From Novilysobacter selenitireducens (GTDB lineage Bacteria > Pseudomonadota > Gammaproteobacteria > Xanthomonadales > Xanthomonadaceae), in assembly GCF_020026895.1 (NCBI RefSeq), contig NZ_JAINZW010000002.1, forward strand, positions 1 through 64,000: DNA of 64,000 bases. Reading direction: 5' to 3'. Numbering within the stretch: position 1 is the first letter of the stretch; each line of letters begins with the position of its first letter. The translations under genes and the position numbers were made by a program. The notes under the pieces are model-generated. The model was not told where the DNA came from. It saw nothing but the letters and a program-made list of their open reading frames with translations, and did not search any database. Positions 1 through 5,141 of this stretch are shown here, piece by piece.

Positions 1-71
1 TGGTAGAAGCCAGAAAGGCGATCAGGGTCTTTGGCGTAGATGAAGATGCCGGCGCGAGCTGGTGCGGACAC
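1..71 (-). CDS. VOC/glyoxalase family protein, partial (cassette 9)
   Basis: Only the first 23 codons lie in the window; the gene runs off the left edge. It starts at a GTG preceded by TTGGAG about 6 nt upstream. The visible N-terminus, VSAPARAGIFIYAKDPDRLS followed by GFY, matches the opening beta strand and helix of the vicinal-oxygen-chelate fold (glyoxalase/bleomycin-resistance family), where a strand ending in YAKD is followed by a helix ending in FY. Substrate and catalytic residues cannot be judged. It is the ninth cassette from attI and shows that the array continues beyond the window. Confidence 0.55.
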   Translation of the reverse strand, partial: MSAPARAGIFIYAKDPDRLSGFY

Positions 72-118
72 GATGACTCCAAGCTATGAAATTAATCTGC
101 GGCGAAGGCTCTTGTGCG

Positions 119-178
119 GCCTAACACCAGAATTAAGCCGACCCGCGAAGCGGGTTCGGCTTGAATGATTTGTTAGGC
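119..178 (-). repeat. attC: attC site of cassette 9 (60 bp)
   Basis: Imperfect palindrome bounded by GCCTAAC and GTTAGGC core boxes, with inner arms AAGCCGA / TTCGGCTT and a CCCGCGAAGCGGG centre. Oriented with the minus-strand cassettes. The expected IntI cut is between positions 124 and 125. Confidence 0.93.
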
Positions 179-200
179 CCCGACCCGGATAGCCGCACCT

Positions 201-608
201 CTATTGCCATGCGACTACGGCCCAACCGCCAGATGCCGATCGAGAGAAAACAATGCGTGCGTCAATCTTGGTGCCGTCTATTAGACCGTAATAGGTTCTC
301 ACCTTGCAGGAAATCGGACCAGTCGAGCTTTGCCCGCAGATCTCCTGGCTTGGTGTATACGCGATTCCGTGAAAGATGGCGTCTACTTCTTCCTCTGTCA
401 TTCCTTCCCGCAACTGGAGGAATCCCTGTCTGACAAATGGACCGCGAGCAGACGCCTCCTTGTTCTGTTGAATGGCTCGATCCAGCTTTCTCGCATTCTG
501 TTCCACAACAGCGTCAACGGCGCGATCGGCTGCTTGTTGCTGTGGCGACGGATCCGTTGCACAAGAAGCGACGCCGGCTAACAAGGCGAGCAGTAATAGG
601 TGCTTCAT
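201..608 (-). CDS. BamE/SmpA-like lipoprotein (cassette 8)
   Basis: A 135-residue predicted lipoprotein. The N-terminus MKHLLLLALLAGVASC is a signal peptide ending in a VASC lipobox, so the mature protein would start at the cysteine and be anchored in a membrane. Residues about 25-55 are a charged helix. The segment LREGMTEEEVDAIF (about 66-79) resembles the LRxGMTxxxV motif of the SmpA/OmlA/BamE fold, and a second half with two cysteines (ICGQ, ISCK) follows. An AAGGAGAA ribosome site lies just upstream of the ATG. Role unknown; BamE membership is an inference from one motif. It is an integron cassette gene with its attC at 119-178. Confidence 0.75.
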   Translation of the reverse strand: MKHLLLLALLAGVASCATDPSPQQQAADRAVDAVVEQNARKLDRAIQQNKEASARGPFVRQGFLQLREGMTEEEVDAIFHGIAYTPSQEICGQSSTGPISCKVRTYYGLIDGTKIDARIVFSRSASGGWAVVAWQ

Positions 609-630
609 ATGGCTGTTCTCCTTGTGCGGG

Positions 631-690
631 GCCTAACACCAGAGTTAAGCCGAGCCGCGAAGCGGCTTCGGCTTGAATGAATTGTTAGGC
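631..690 (-). repeat. attC: attC site of cassette 8 (60 bp)
   Basis: GCCTAAC ... GTTAGGC core boxes with the same inner AAGCCG / CGGCTT arms as the neighbouring sites and a GCCGCGAAGCGGC centre. Expected cut between 636 and 637. Confidence 0.93.
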
Positions 691-709
691 CGCACGCCTT
701 GCTGCATGG

Positions 710-994
710 TCAGTGGCCCGCTGGGATTGTGTGGAGGCCTTTGGCCTCGGCGTAGCAGACGACACAAACGATAGCCATTCCATTGAAATCTCTAAAGGCA
801 TCCGTCATGTCCCCCTCCAGTTGAAACTTGTCCTCGCATAGGTAGCACCACGCTTGGAGGTCATTCGGGTCGGTGCTGTTCTCAACGAACCCTGACGGAG
901 CGGGCTGTCCTTGCAGCATGTGCTTACAAACGACGGCGGAGACTCGCTCACCGTGAGGTCCGCAACTAATCATCATTGGCTCAGTTGCTGTCAT
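710..994 (-). CDS. Cys-rich small cassette protein (cassette 7)
   Basis: A 94-residue protein with no recognised function. It begins MTATEPMMISCGPHGERV and carries cysteines and a histidine in a zinc-ribbon-like layout: CGPH near residue 11, CKH near 23, CYLC near 50 and CVVC near 76, so two CxxC pairs plus an N-terminal C-x-x-H. There is no signal peptide or membrane segment, so it is probably cytoplasmic. The ATG at 994 was chosen because an in-frame start at 1015 would lie inside the neighbouring attC. The ribosome site is weak (CAGAACGC). Metal binding is an inference from cysteine spacing. Confidence 0.75.
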   Translation of the reverse strand: MTATEPMMISCGPHGERVSAVVCKHMLQGQPAPSGFVENSTDPNDLQAWCYLCEDKFQLEGDMTDAFRDFNGMAIVCVVCYAEAKGLHTIPAGH

Positions 995-1006
995 GCGTTC
1001 TGTGCG

Positions 1007-1066
1007 GCCTAACACCTGAGTTAAGCCGCGCCGCGAAGCGGCGTCGGCTTGGACGAATTGTTAGGC
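1007..1066 (-). repeat. attC: attC site of cassette 7/6 boundary (60 bp)
   Basis: GCCTAAC ... GTTAGGC boxes with a GCCGCGAAGCGGC centre. It is the recombination site of the cassette carrying the gene at 1061-1396; that gene's TAA stop lies in the right-hand box (1061-1063). Expected cut between 1012 and 1013. Confidence 0.93.
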
Positions 1067-1396
1067 CCCGGCGACCGGCAGCCCGTGGGCGATTAGCTTA
1101 ATGCGGTCTGTTGCCTCGGTGGGGCCGATGCGGCCCGCCGTCCGGTACTCGGCTGAGAACTCCGGCGCCAGGAGAGCAAGTACCTCTTCCGCAATGCGGC
1201 GGTGCGGCTCAATGCGTGATGCAAGTGAGGCAAGGGCTGAACTGTCCGGCTTTGCCTCGTGTCCATCAAAGGCAAAGGCCCAGTAGAAGTTGTCGTACTG
1301 CTCAAGGAACTCGGCCAGGCTCAAGCGCCCGAACGCCAGTGCACGCACAAGCTCATCGTGCTCGTCGAGCGCCGCAGTAAGGGTTGCCATGTCCAT
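1061..1396 (-). CDS. Hypothetical cassette protein, 111 aa (cassette 6)
   Basis: Unrecognised protein starting MDMATLTAALDEHDELVRAL. It looks all-helical and acidic. A central FYWAFAFDGHEAKPD aromatic segment is followed by a helix-rich half (ASRIEPHRRIAEEVLALLAP). No signal peptide or membrane span. The ATG at 1396 follows CAGGAACG by about 10 nt; the next ATG, two codons on, is also possible. The TAA stop is formed by the GCCTAAC core box of its own attC, so the coding region ends exactly at the recombination site. This is a common economy in integron cassettes. Confidence 0.72.
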   Translation of the reverse strand: MDMATLTAALDEHDELVRALAFGRLSLAEFLEQYDNFYWAFAFDGHEAKPDSSALASLASRIEPHRRIAEEVLALLAPEFSAEYRTAGRIGPTEATDRIKLIAHGLPVAGA

Positions 1397-1420
1397 GATC
1401 GCGACGTTCCTGCCTGCGGG

Positions 1421-1480
1421 GCCTAACACCTGAGTTAAGCCGCGCCGCGAAGCGGCGTCGGCTTGGACGAATTGTTATGC
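1421..1480 (-). repeat. attC: attC site of cassette 5, variant GTTATGC box (60 bp)
   Basis: GCCTAAC left box, GTTATGC right box instead of GTTAGGC. The matching change (GTATAAC) is found at the far end of the same cassette, at 2111, as the G^TT cut rule predicts. Expected cut between 1426 and 1427. Confidence 0.92.
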
Positions 1481-1696
1481 GCCGCCCGCACAGCACGAAC
1501 TACCCTGCTGTATGGGCGGGCACTTGACGGTGCCATACGAACAAAACACGCAGCAGTCACCCGGCAGCGGGCTAAGTACCGCGTGACATTCGCCGCACTC
1601 ATAGAACCACTGACACGCATTCGTGGGCATTGACTCAGCGGTAGTTGCCTGACACTTGGGGCAGGTAATACTTGACTCTAGCTGGATGGCGGACAC
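1475..1696 (-). CDS. GDCCVxC domain small protein
   Basis: A 73-residue Cys-rich protein. It opens with a CPKC pair near residue 12, has ECGEC near 34, then the signature GDCCVFCSYG near residue 46, which names the GDCCVxC (seleno)protein family. Here the variable position is cysteine, not selenocysteine. Members often sit beside mercury-transport genes, and this one directly follows merC in the same cassette. The GTG start at 1696 overlaps the end of merC by 19 nt in another frame, suggesting coupled translation. The function is not established; metal or redox chemistry is a reasonable guess. The C-terminus SSCCAGGA adds another vicinal Cys pair. Confidence 0.82.
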   Translation of the reverse strand: MSAIQLESSITCPKCQATTAESMPTNACQWFYECGECHAVLSPLPGDCCVFCSYGTVKCPPIQQGSSCCAGGA

Positions 1697-2076
1697 TGGG
1701 CAGCTCGTATGGGGCGCAAGAGATCAAGGATAGAGGTAACCAGCATGAGGGCGATGCCTGCATAGAACAGGTAGATGCTCCAATCTTGGCTCCAGAAGAC
1801 AAGAAGCGCAGCCAAGACGCTCAGCGGGCCGGCCACCGAAAGCAAGCCGCGCCCAAATTGGCGGTGCCGATACCAGGCCCAAGCGTTTACCAGCAACGCG
1901 AGAACGGCCAGACCCGGCAGCAGCTTGCGAAAAAGAAAGCCTTCGTACTGGCCAAGAAAGCCAAGTCCGAGAGCGGCGCCAAGAGACCCCAGGGCCGGAA
2001 AACACCCGGCGCACGACATTGCAGCTACCAACGCTCCGAAGCTGCTCGTTTTGTCCAGTACACGGGTGGCTCTCAT
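1678..2076 (-). CDS. merC: MerC-family mercury transporter
   Basis: A 132-residue inner-membrane protein with four predicted membrane helices. MerC brings Hg(II) into the cell for reduction or sequestration. The first helix carries the SCAGCFPALGSLGAALGLGF segment, which closely follows the CAACFPALASFGAA pattern of Tn21 MerC with its CxxC pair. A short QYEG loop, helices around residues 55-75 and 80-97, and a last helix with LMLVTSILD follow. The start at 2076 has a strong CGAGGAAAAGC ribosome site; the in-frame start at 2100 would lack one. It is cargo of cassette 5 with the GDCCVxC gene. No merA or merR is nearby, so it may cooperate with genes elsewhere. Confidence 0.9.
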   Translation of the reverse strand: MRATRVLDKTSSFGALVAAMSCAGCFPALGSLGAALGLGFLGQYEGFLFRKLLPGLAVLALLVNAWAWYRHRQFGRGLLSVAGPLSVLAALLVFWSQDWSIYLFYAGIALMLVTSILDLLRPIRAAQCPPSS

Positions 2077-2110
2077 GCTTTTCCTCGAATAACGAAACAA
2101 ATGTTGCGGC

Positions 2111-2170
2111 GTATAACACCTGAGTTAAGCCGACCTGCGAAGCAGGTTCGGCTTGGACGAACTGTTAGGC
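2111..2170 (-). repeat. attC: attC site of cassette 4, with GTATAAC left box (60 bp)
   Basis: GTATAAC ... GTTAGGC boxes with a CCTGCGAAGCAGG centre. The odd left box belongs to the start of cassette 5 (TTATAC on the minus strand). Expected cut between 2116 and 2117. Confidence 0.92.
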
Positions 2171-2177
2171 GGCGAAC

Positions 2178-2435
2178 TCACTTGCTACCAGCTCTGTTAG
2201 GCGCCCGCCTGAGCTGTGCATGGTAGATGAGCCAGGCGGCGCGCGCTGCAAGCAAGCCCAGCGCTAGAGCGGCAGCATGGGCGAACTCCAGCTCCTCAGC
2301 GCTCGAAACACCGAGCGCAAATATGGCAATGGCTCGGACGGAAATTACGGCGAGGACAACGACGGCAATCCACGCGACTGCTTTGCCAGCGCGACTGGAT
2401 TGAAAGTGCTGCGCAGCGCGGAAGAGCTTAAGCAC
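2178..2435 (-). CDS. Small two-helix membrane protein (cassette 4)
   Basis: An 85-residue protein of unknown function with two hydrophobic helices: about residues 20-42 (AVAWIAVVVLAVISVRAIAI) and about 52-72 (AAALALGLLAARAAWLIY). The loop between them is acidic (SSAEELEF) and the C-terminal tail basic. I chose the GTG at 2435 because GAGGAAAT lies 5-6 nt upstream; a longer form could start at the ATG at 2471, adding MQHRRSRSEEIS, but that has no ribosome site. It sits alone in its cassette, stopping 7 nt short of the attC box. Confidence 0.65.
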   Translation of the reverse strand: MLKLFRAAQHFQSSRAGKAVAWIAVVVLAVISVRAIAIFALGVSSAEELEFAHAAALALGLLAARAAWLIYHAQLRRAPNRAGSK

Positions 2436-2476
2436 CGAGATTTCCTCTGAGCGGCTGCGCCGATGTTGCATTAGCC

Positions 2477-2536
2477 GCCTAACACCTGAATTAAGCCGAC
2501 CCGCGAAGCGGGTTCGGCTTGAATGAATTGTTAGGC
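2477..2536 (-). repeat. attC: attC site of cassette 3 (60 bp)
   Basis: GCCTAAC ... GTTAGGC boxes with a CCCGCGAAGCGGG centre. The TAA stop of the neighbouring gene overlaps the right box. Expected cut between 2482 and 2483. Confidence 0.93.
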
Positions 2537-2905
2537 GCGTGATTGATAGCCACGAGCCACAATGTCTTTGAGCAGCGGCCTTGTGTAAGCCTCAACCGGA
2601 TCCAGATCTTGGGGCTCGTCAGGATGCAAGAATTCACCTCGGTCAAAAGCTAGGTAGATCTCCGAACACGGCTCTGGTAACAAGGGGCTATCAGTTGTGA
2701 GTGAGTAGCTACGTACCCAGTTGATAGCCGTATCTGCGAGCTCATAGGGCATTTCATCTGTCGTGAATCTATTTGCGATGAGCCAAGCCAGCTCATTGCA
2801 AGTACGGTCCAGCGACCACCCCTGCGCTGCCCGAACGCCCTCAAGCTTGGGCTTGTCCAGTAGTCCATCCGGGCCGATTAGCGAGAGTAGTAGATGCTCG
2901 GTCAC
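2531..2905 (-). CDS. Hypothetical cassette protein, 124 aa (cassette 3)
   Basis: Unrecognised soluble protein. The likely N-terminus is VTEHLLLSLIGPDGLLDKPK from a GTG at 2905, placed only 7 nt inside the cassette, so its ribosome contact (TTAGGTGTTAGG) would come from the attC of the preceding cassette. A longer in-frame reading starts at 2959 inside that attC. The body has a WSLDRTCNELAWLIANRF helix, a YELADTAINWVRSY helix and an acidic tail (LHPDEPQDLDPVEA). The TAA stop is part of its own attC box. Translation depending on the upstream attC would make expression vary with cassette order. Confidence 0.62.
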   Translation of the reverse strand: MTEHLLLSLIGPDGLLDKPKLEGVRAAQGWSLDRTCNELAWLIANRFTTDEMPYELADTAINWVRSYSLTTDSPLLPEPCSEIYLAFDRGEFLHPDEPQDLDPVEAYTRPLLKDIVARGYQSRA

Positions 2906-2907
2906 GC

Positions 2908-3019
2908 GCCTAACACCTAAGTTAAGCCGAACCGCGCAGTGGAGCGAACCACATGGCAAGCTTTACCTGCCATGTGGTTTGCGGAACGAAGCGGTTTCGG
3001 CTTGAACGCATTGTTAGGC
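2908..3019 (-). repeat. attC: Long attC site of cassette 2 (112 bp)
   Basis: GCCTAAC and GTTAGGC core boxes as in the other sites, but the centre is enlarged by about 50 bp. The enlargement holds a perfect 12-bp inverted repeat, AACCACATGGCA (2947-2958) and TGCCATGTGGTT (2968-2979), with a 9-nt loop, which would extend the folded bottom strand. Expected cut between 2913 and 2914. Confidence 0.9.
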
Positions 3020-3028
3020 GGCTGCCGT

Positions 3029-3340
3029 CTACTTGGCCAACTCATCTGACACGTACTCTGAGATCTCTCGCGTGTTCTTGACGAACTCCGCCTCAAGATC
3101 CACCCCGCATTTGTTGGCCAGCACCATGATCGACCAGAGGCAATCCGACAGCTCATGGCCGAGCTTCGCCTGATGCTCATCGATGGTTCGGACGCCAGCG
3201 TGAGCCTGGACCAGCTTGGCCAAGTCGCCGACGTCGCCCATGAACCCAAGAGCGAGCTCTTGCGTGGTCCAGACGCGACCCCAGCGCTTGACCTCTAGTT
3301 GCTCATAGAGATCGTTAAAGCTGGAGCGCTGCTTGCTCAA
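3029..3340 (-). CDS. MazG-like nucleotide pyrophosphohydrolase (cassette 2)
   Basis: A 103-residue protein with the all-alpha NTP-pyrophosphatase (MazG) pattern. These enzymes hydrolyse nucleoside triphosphates to monophosphate and pyrophosphate with Mg2+ held by acidic residues. The first half has QELALGFMGDVGDLAKLV, which corresponds to the E..GE..EL helix with a D in place of one E. The second has HELSDCLWSIMVLANKCGVD, containing the ExxD motif. The length fits single-domain MazG-like proteins. The start is a TTG at 3340 with no clear ribosome site; a stop lies close upstream in frame, so the gene cannot be much longer. As a cassette gene it may clean up damaged or modified nucleotides; the substrate is unknown. 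Confidence 0.8.
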   Translation of the reverse strand: MSKQRSSFNDLYEQLEVKRWGRVWTTQELALGFMGDVGDLAKLVQAHAGVRTIDEHQAKLGHELSDCLWSIMVLANKCGVDLEAEFVKNTREISEYVSDELAK

Positions 3341-3364
3341 GATCGCTGAAATTCATCTCATGCC

Positions 3365-3424
3365 GCCTAACACCAGAATTAAGCCGTGCCGCGAAGCGGC
3401 ATCGGCTTGAATGAGTTGTTAGAT
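3365..3424 (-). repeat. attC: attC site of cassette 1, GTTAGAT box (60 bp)
   Basis: GCCTAAC left box and GTTAGAT right box around a GCCGCGAAGCGGC centre. The right box is exactly complementary to the ATCTAAC at 3831-3837 where the cassette joins attI, as expected for one cassette inserted at attI. Expected cut between 3370 and 3371. Confidence 0.93.
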
Positions 3425-3813
3425 CAGTACGGGTAGGTAATACCGGTGAGCCAATCCCTAAGGTTTCGTTCGCCGAAGGCCACATTAGTTGGTGGGTAAA
3501 GGGTAACTGCTGCACCGCTCTGTGGCGGGGCACCATAGCCAGCGGCCGGGCTGTACCCAGAGGATGAGTTGACGTCTAGCGTGAATTTACTCAGCTGTCG
3601 TCCGCTGGAAATTAAATAGGTGCGAAAAAGCATCAATGCAGGAACGACATGGTTGAACCAGTCTTCCACGGGCTGGTCATCTGTTCCAAGACGAGGATAT
3701 CGATACGAGCTGCCGCCGAGATTTTCCCAACCGAATCGCTCAAAGAGGCTCTGGATTCTGTTTCGCTCTTGCGGCGGCGCTGCGGCGATGTCGAACGTAA
3801 TCACTACAGGCAT
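3424..3813 (-). CDS. Hypothetical protein of the attI-proximal cassette, 129 aa
   Basis: Unrecognised protein encoded by the cassette next to attI, therefore probably the best expressed and most recently inserted. It begins MPVVITFDIAAAPPQERNRI, with a beta strand then a helix (IQSLFERFGWENLGGSSYRY). A second helix follows (VEDWFNHVVPALMLFRTYLI) and a Gly/Ser/Pro-rich C-terminal third ends in GITYPY. The first 85 residues look like a small alpha-beta fold, but I cannot name a family. A strong GGAGGT ribosome site sits 6 nt before the ATG at 3813. The TGA stop reaches into the attC box at 3424. No signal peptide. Confidence 0.78.
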   Translation of the reverse strand: MPVVITFDIAAAPPQERNRIQSLFERFGWENLGGSSYRYPRLGTDDQPVEDWFNHVVPALMLFRTYLISSGRQLSKFTLDVNSSSGYSPAAGYGAPPQSGAAVTLYPPTNVAFGERNLRDWLTGITYPY

Positions 3814-3830
3814 TCCGTTACCTCCATATG

Positions 3831-3996
3831 ATCTAACACTAAGTAGATCCCCAAAGTGGGGTGTTATCAGGTTGGCACGACCGACTTCCCCGCGCCGCAT
3901 TGGTCCAAATCCTACCCCAGATCAAGGCGTTACCCGCTCCCCGCGCCGCGTTGCGGCTGCGACCCTGTCAGGCAATTGCGGCAGATCTGGGGTGTT
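3831..3996. other. attI: attI region and intI/array intergenic control region
   Basis: ATCTAAC at 3831-3837 is the junction between cassette 1 and attI. Between it and the intI start lie a CCCCA/TGGGG hairpin (3849-3861), an 11-bp direct repeat TGGGGTGTTAT (3857-3867 and 3988-3998, the second spanning the intI ATG), a further GTGTTATC at 4021-4028, and a 9-bp inverted pair CCCCAGATC (3915-3923) / GATCTGGGG (3984-3992). GTGTTA is the same core found at cassette boundaries, so these may be extra IntI-binding sites. I could not place the array promoter Pc or a LexA box with confidence. Confidence 0.7.
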
Positions 3997-5019
3997 ATGT
4001 CTTATCACAGCAAGGATGCAGTGTTATCTGGCGAATCCGGGAGCGCGGAGCAGGGGGCGGCCAAGGCGCCGCGGTTGCTGGATCAGGTGCGGGCCCGCTG
4101 CCGGTTGAAGCACTACAGCATTCGCACCGAGCGCGTTTACCTGTATTGGATCCGGCGTTTCATCGTGGAGAACGGCAAGCGTCATCCACGCGACATGGGC
4201 GCGGTAGAGGTGGAGGCGTTCCTGTCCCGGTTGGCCACGCGCGACGACGTCGCGGCCAGCACGCAGAACCAGGCGCTGTCGGCGCTGCTGTTCCTGTATC
4301 GGCAGGTGCTGGACATCGAACTGCCGTGGATGGACTCGGTGGTACGCGCCAAGCGGCCGCAACGGGTGCCGGTGGTGCTGTCGCGCGAGGAGGTCGACCG
4401 GATGCTGGCGCTGCTGGATGGGCAGTTGTGGCTGATGGCGGCGCTGCTCTATGGCACGGGCATGCGGGTGATGGAATGTGTGCGGTTGCGGGTGAAGGAT
4501 GTCGACTTCGGGCGGTTGGAGATCTGCGTGCGCAATGGCAAGGGGAACAAGGATCGGCGGGTGCCGTTGCCGCGCAGGTTGCATGACCGGCTCCACGACC
4601 AGGTGGAGCGCGTGCGCGTACTTCACGACCAGGATCTGTTGGCCGGGCGCGGGCAGGTGTTCCTGCCGCATGCCTTGGGGCGGAAGTACCCCAGCGCGGG
4701 ACGCGAGTTCGGCTGGCAGTACGTGTTCCCCGCGACCCGGATCTCCCGCGACCCGCGCAGCGGCGAACCGCGCCGCCACCACGTCGACGAATCCAGCCTG
4801 CAACGGGCGGTCAAGAAGGCGCGGGCGGCGGCGGGCATCGACAAGCCGGCGACGTGCCACACCTTGCGGCATTCATTCGCCACGCACCTGCTGGAAGCCG
4901 GGCATGACATCCGCACCGTGCAGGAGCTGCTGGGCCACAAGGACCTCGCAACGACGCAGGTCTACACGCACGTGCTCGGGCGCGGGGCGGGCGGGGTGTT
5001 GAGTCCGCTGGACCGGTGA
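3997..5019 (+). CDS. intI: Integron integrase (IntI-type tyrosine recombinase)
   Basis: A 340-residue site-specific recombinase that inserts cassettes at attI and shuffles attC sites. The N-terminal SAM-like DNA-binding domain covers about residues 25-110. The catalytic domain has the full set: Arg157 (YGTGMR), Lys near 183-185 (GKGNKDRR), His288 and Arg291 (HTLRH), His314 (LLGHKD) and the nucleophile Tyr323 (QVYTHV). The segment [17 protein letters not shown] (246-262) is the IntI-specific extra helix that separates integron integrases from XerC/D. The ATG at 3997 gives a normal IntI length; the reading frame stays open upstream through attI. It is transcribed away from the array and converges on mfd. 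No truncation or frameshift is visible, so it is probably active. Confidence 0.97.
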   Translation: MSYHSKDAVLSGESGSAEQGAAKAPRLLDQVRARCRLKHYSIRTERVYLYWIRRFIVENGKRHPRDMGAVEVEAFLSRLATRDDVAASTQNQALSALLFLYRQVLDIELPWMDSVVRAKRPQRVPVVLSREEVDRMLALLDGQLWLMAALLYGTGMRVMECVRLRVKDVDFGRLEICVRNGKGNKDRRVPLPRRLHDRLHDQVERVRVLHDQDLLAGRGQVFLPHALGRKYPSAGREFGWQYVFPATRISRDPRSGEPRRHHVDESSLQRAVKKARAAAGIDKPATCHTLRHSFATHLLEAGHDIRTVQELLGHKDLATTQVYTHVLGRGAGGVLSPLDR

Positions 5020-5141
5020 CGGTGGAGCAAGTGCGGCAAGCGCCCAGCCCCTCTGCTGAAACGAGGGGAGGGGGAGGGCATGCACGAAGCGGGCGCTGAA
5101 GTCGAAGCGGCGGTGGAACAGCCCTACCGCGCCCGCGACGC

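Noticed and set aside
3029..3340. MazG-like cassette read as a toxin-antitoxin module
   Set aside because: MazG here is a nucleotide pyrophosphohydrolase, and there is no partner toxin gene in the cassette.
119..3424. Regular spaced repeats as a possible CRISPR array
   Set aside because: Repeats are 60 bp or longer imperfect palindromes with core boxes, spaced by whole genes; they are attC sites.
3837..3996. LexA box or strong cassette promoter (Pc) near attI
   Set aside because: No CTGT-N8-ACAG or TTAGTA-type palindrome and no convincing -35/-10 pair on the minus strand; only weak matches.
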